DNA of 7,063 bases, taken from Candidatus Zixiibacteriota bacterium. Its GTDB lineage: Bacteria > Zixibacteria > MSB-5A5 > GN15 > FEB-12. The stretch is taken from contig QNAG01000139.1 of assembly GCA_003641415.1 (NCBI GenBank), forward strand, positions 1-7,063. The letters are read 5' to 3'. The position numbers and the translations under genes are program-made. The first letter of the stretch is position 1; each line of letters opens with the position of its first letter. The notes under the pieces were generated by a model that saw nothing but the letters and a program-made list of their open reading frames with translations, was not told the origin of the DNA and did not search any database. Below are positions 7,029 to 7,063 of the stretch, piece by piece.

Positions 7029-7063
7029 GCGATTGTTGATAGCGAATCCGGAGAATGCGAGTA
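7021..7063 (+). CDS. Possible start of the next gene, cut by the right edge
   Basis: An ATG at 7021 opens a frame that stays open to the window end, giving 14 codons: MAQRLLIANPENAS. An in-frame TAG at 7012-7014 rules out an ATG, GTG or TTG start further upstream in this frame. The residues look like an ordinary cytoplasmic N-terminus with a beta-strand-like RLLIA, but this is too short to name a family. No Shine-Dalgarno sequence precedes the ATG, and the start lies inside the 9-bp dyad. It does not resemble Hfq, a common neighbour of miaA elsewhere. The call rests only on an open frame and plausible composition. Confidence 0.35.
   Translation, partial: MAQRLLIANPENAS

Noticed and set aside
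7005..7040. The 9-bp hairpin as an intrinsic terminator for the miaA operon.
   Set aside because: The stem is not followed by a T run on either strand, and it overlaps a plausible start codon.
6757..7062. A 10-base direct repeat GAATGCGAGT late in miaA and again at the right edge.
   Set aside because: It is short, with one copy inside conserved coding sequence and no flanking symmetry. It is probably chance.
7050..7063. An ATG at 7055 preceded by GGAG as the start of the next gene.
   Set aside because: Only one base separates GGAG from the ATG, too close for ribosome binding. The ATG at 7021 in another frame gives a more plausible N-terminus.

Overview
The window is a compact, all-plus-strand bacterial operon for DNA mismatch repair and tRNA modification. 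The order is: a 5'-truncated TPR-like gene, a secreted SPOR-domain protein, mutS, mutL and miaA. The last four are complete. Spacing is very tight: 11 bp between the TPR-like frame and the SPOR gene, 4-bp overlaps at SPOR/mutS (ATGA) and mutS/mutL (GTGA), and 8 bp at mutL/miaA. This suggests one transcript with translational coupling. 

The organism is a bacterium of moderate GC, roughly mid-40s percent across the genes. MutL carries the metal-dependent endonuclease motifs of its C-terminal domain (DQH-x3-E-x4-E, ACR, CPHGRP, a terminal FGR) and a beta-clamp-type QSLLFP motif. Mismatch repair is therefore probably of the methylation-independent kind, unlike the E. coli MutH system. A mutS-mutL-miaA block behind TPR and SPOR envelope proteins is compatible with FCB-type or related uncultured phyla such as Zixibacteria. 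That placement is inference from memory of gene order and is weak.

Layout. Bases 1-174 look foreign to the rest. The first 120 bases are about 62% GC by hand count, and the best reading is a minus-strand frame that starts at 174 and runs off the left edge. Bases 163-411 hold the C-terminal end of a TPR-like protein with no start codon of its own, so an abrupt junction lies at about 160-178. Bases 423-6841 are the four complete genes. Bases 6842-7020 are intergenic and hold a 91-base imperfect inverted repeat. A perfect 9-bp dyad at 7005-7028 overlaps the ATG (7021) of what may be the next gene, of which only 14 codons are visible.

How the genes work together. MutS recognises mismatches and recruits MutL, which is predicted to nick DNA with help from the sliding clamp. 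MiaA isopentenylates A37 of tRNAs that read UNN codons, a common genomic partner of mutL. The SPOR protein should act in the periplasm on peptidoglycan, so its link to repair is probably co-expression only. I see no strong candidate for a new defence or mobile system. The points worth a second look are the left-edge junction, the dyad over the 3' start codon and the structured spacer.
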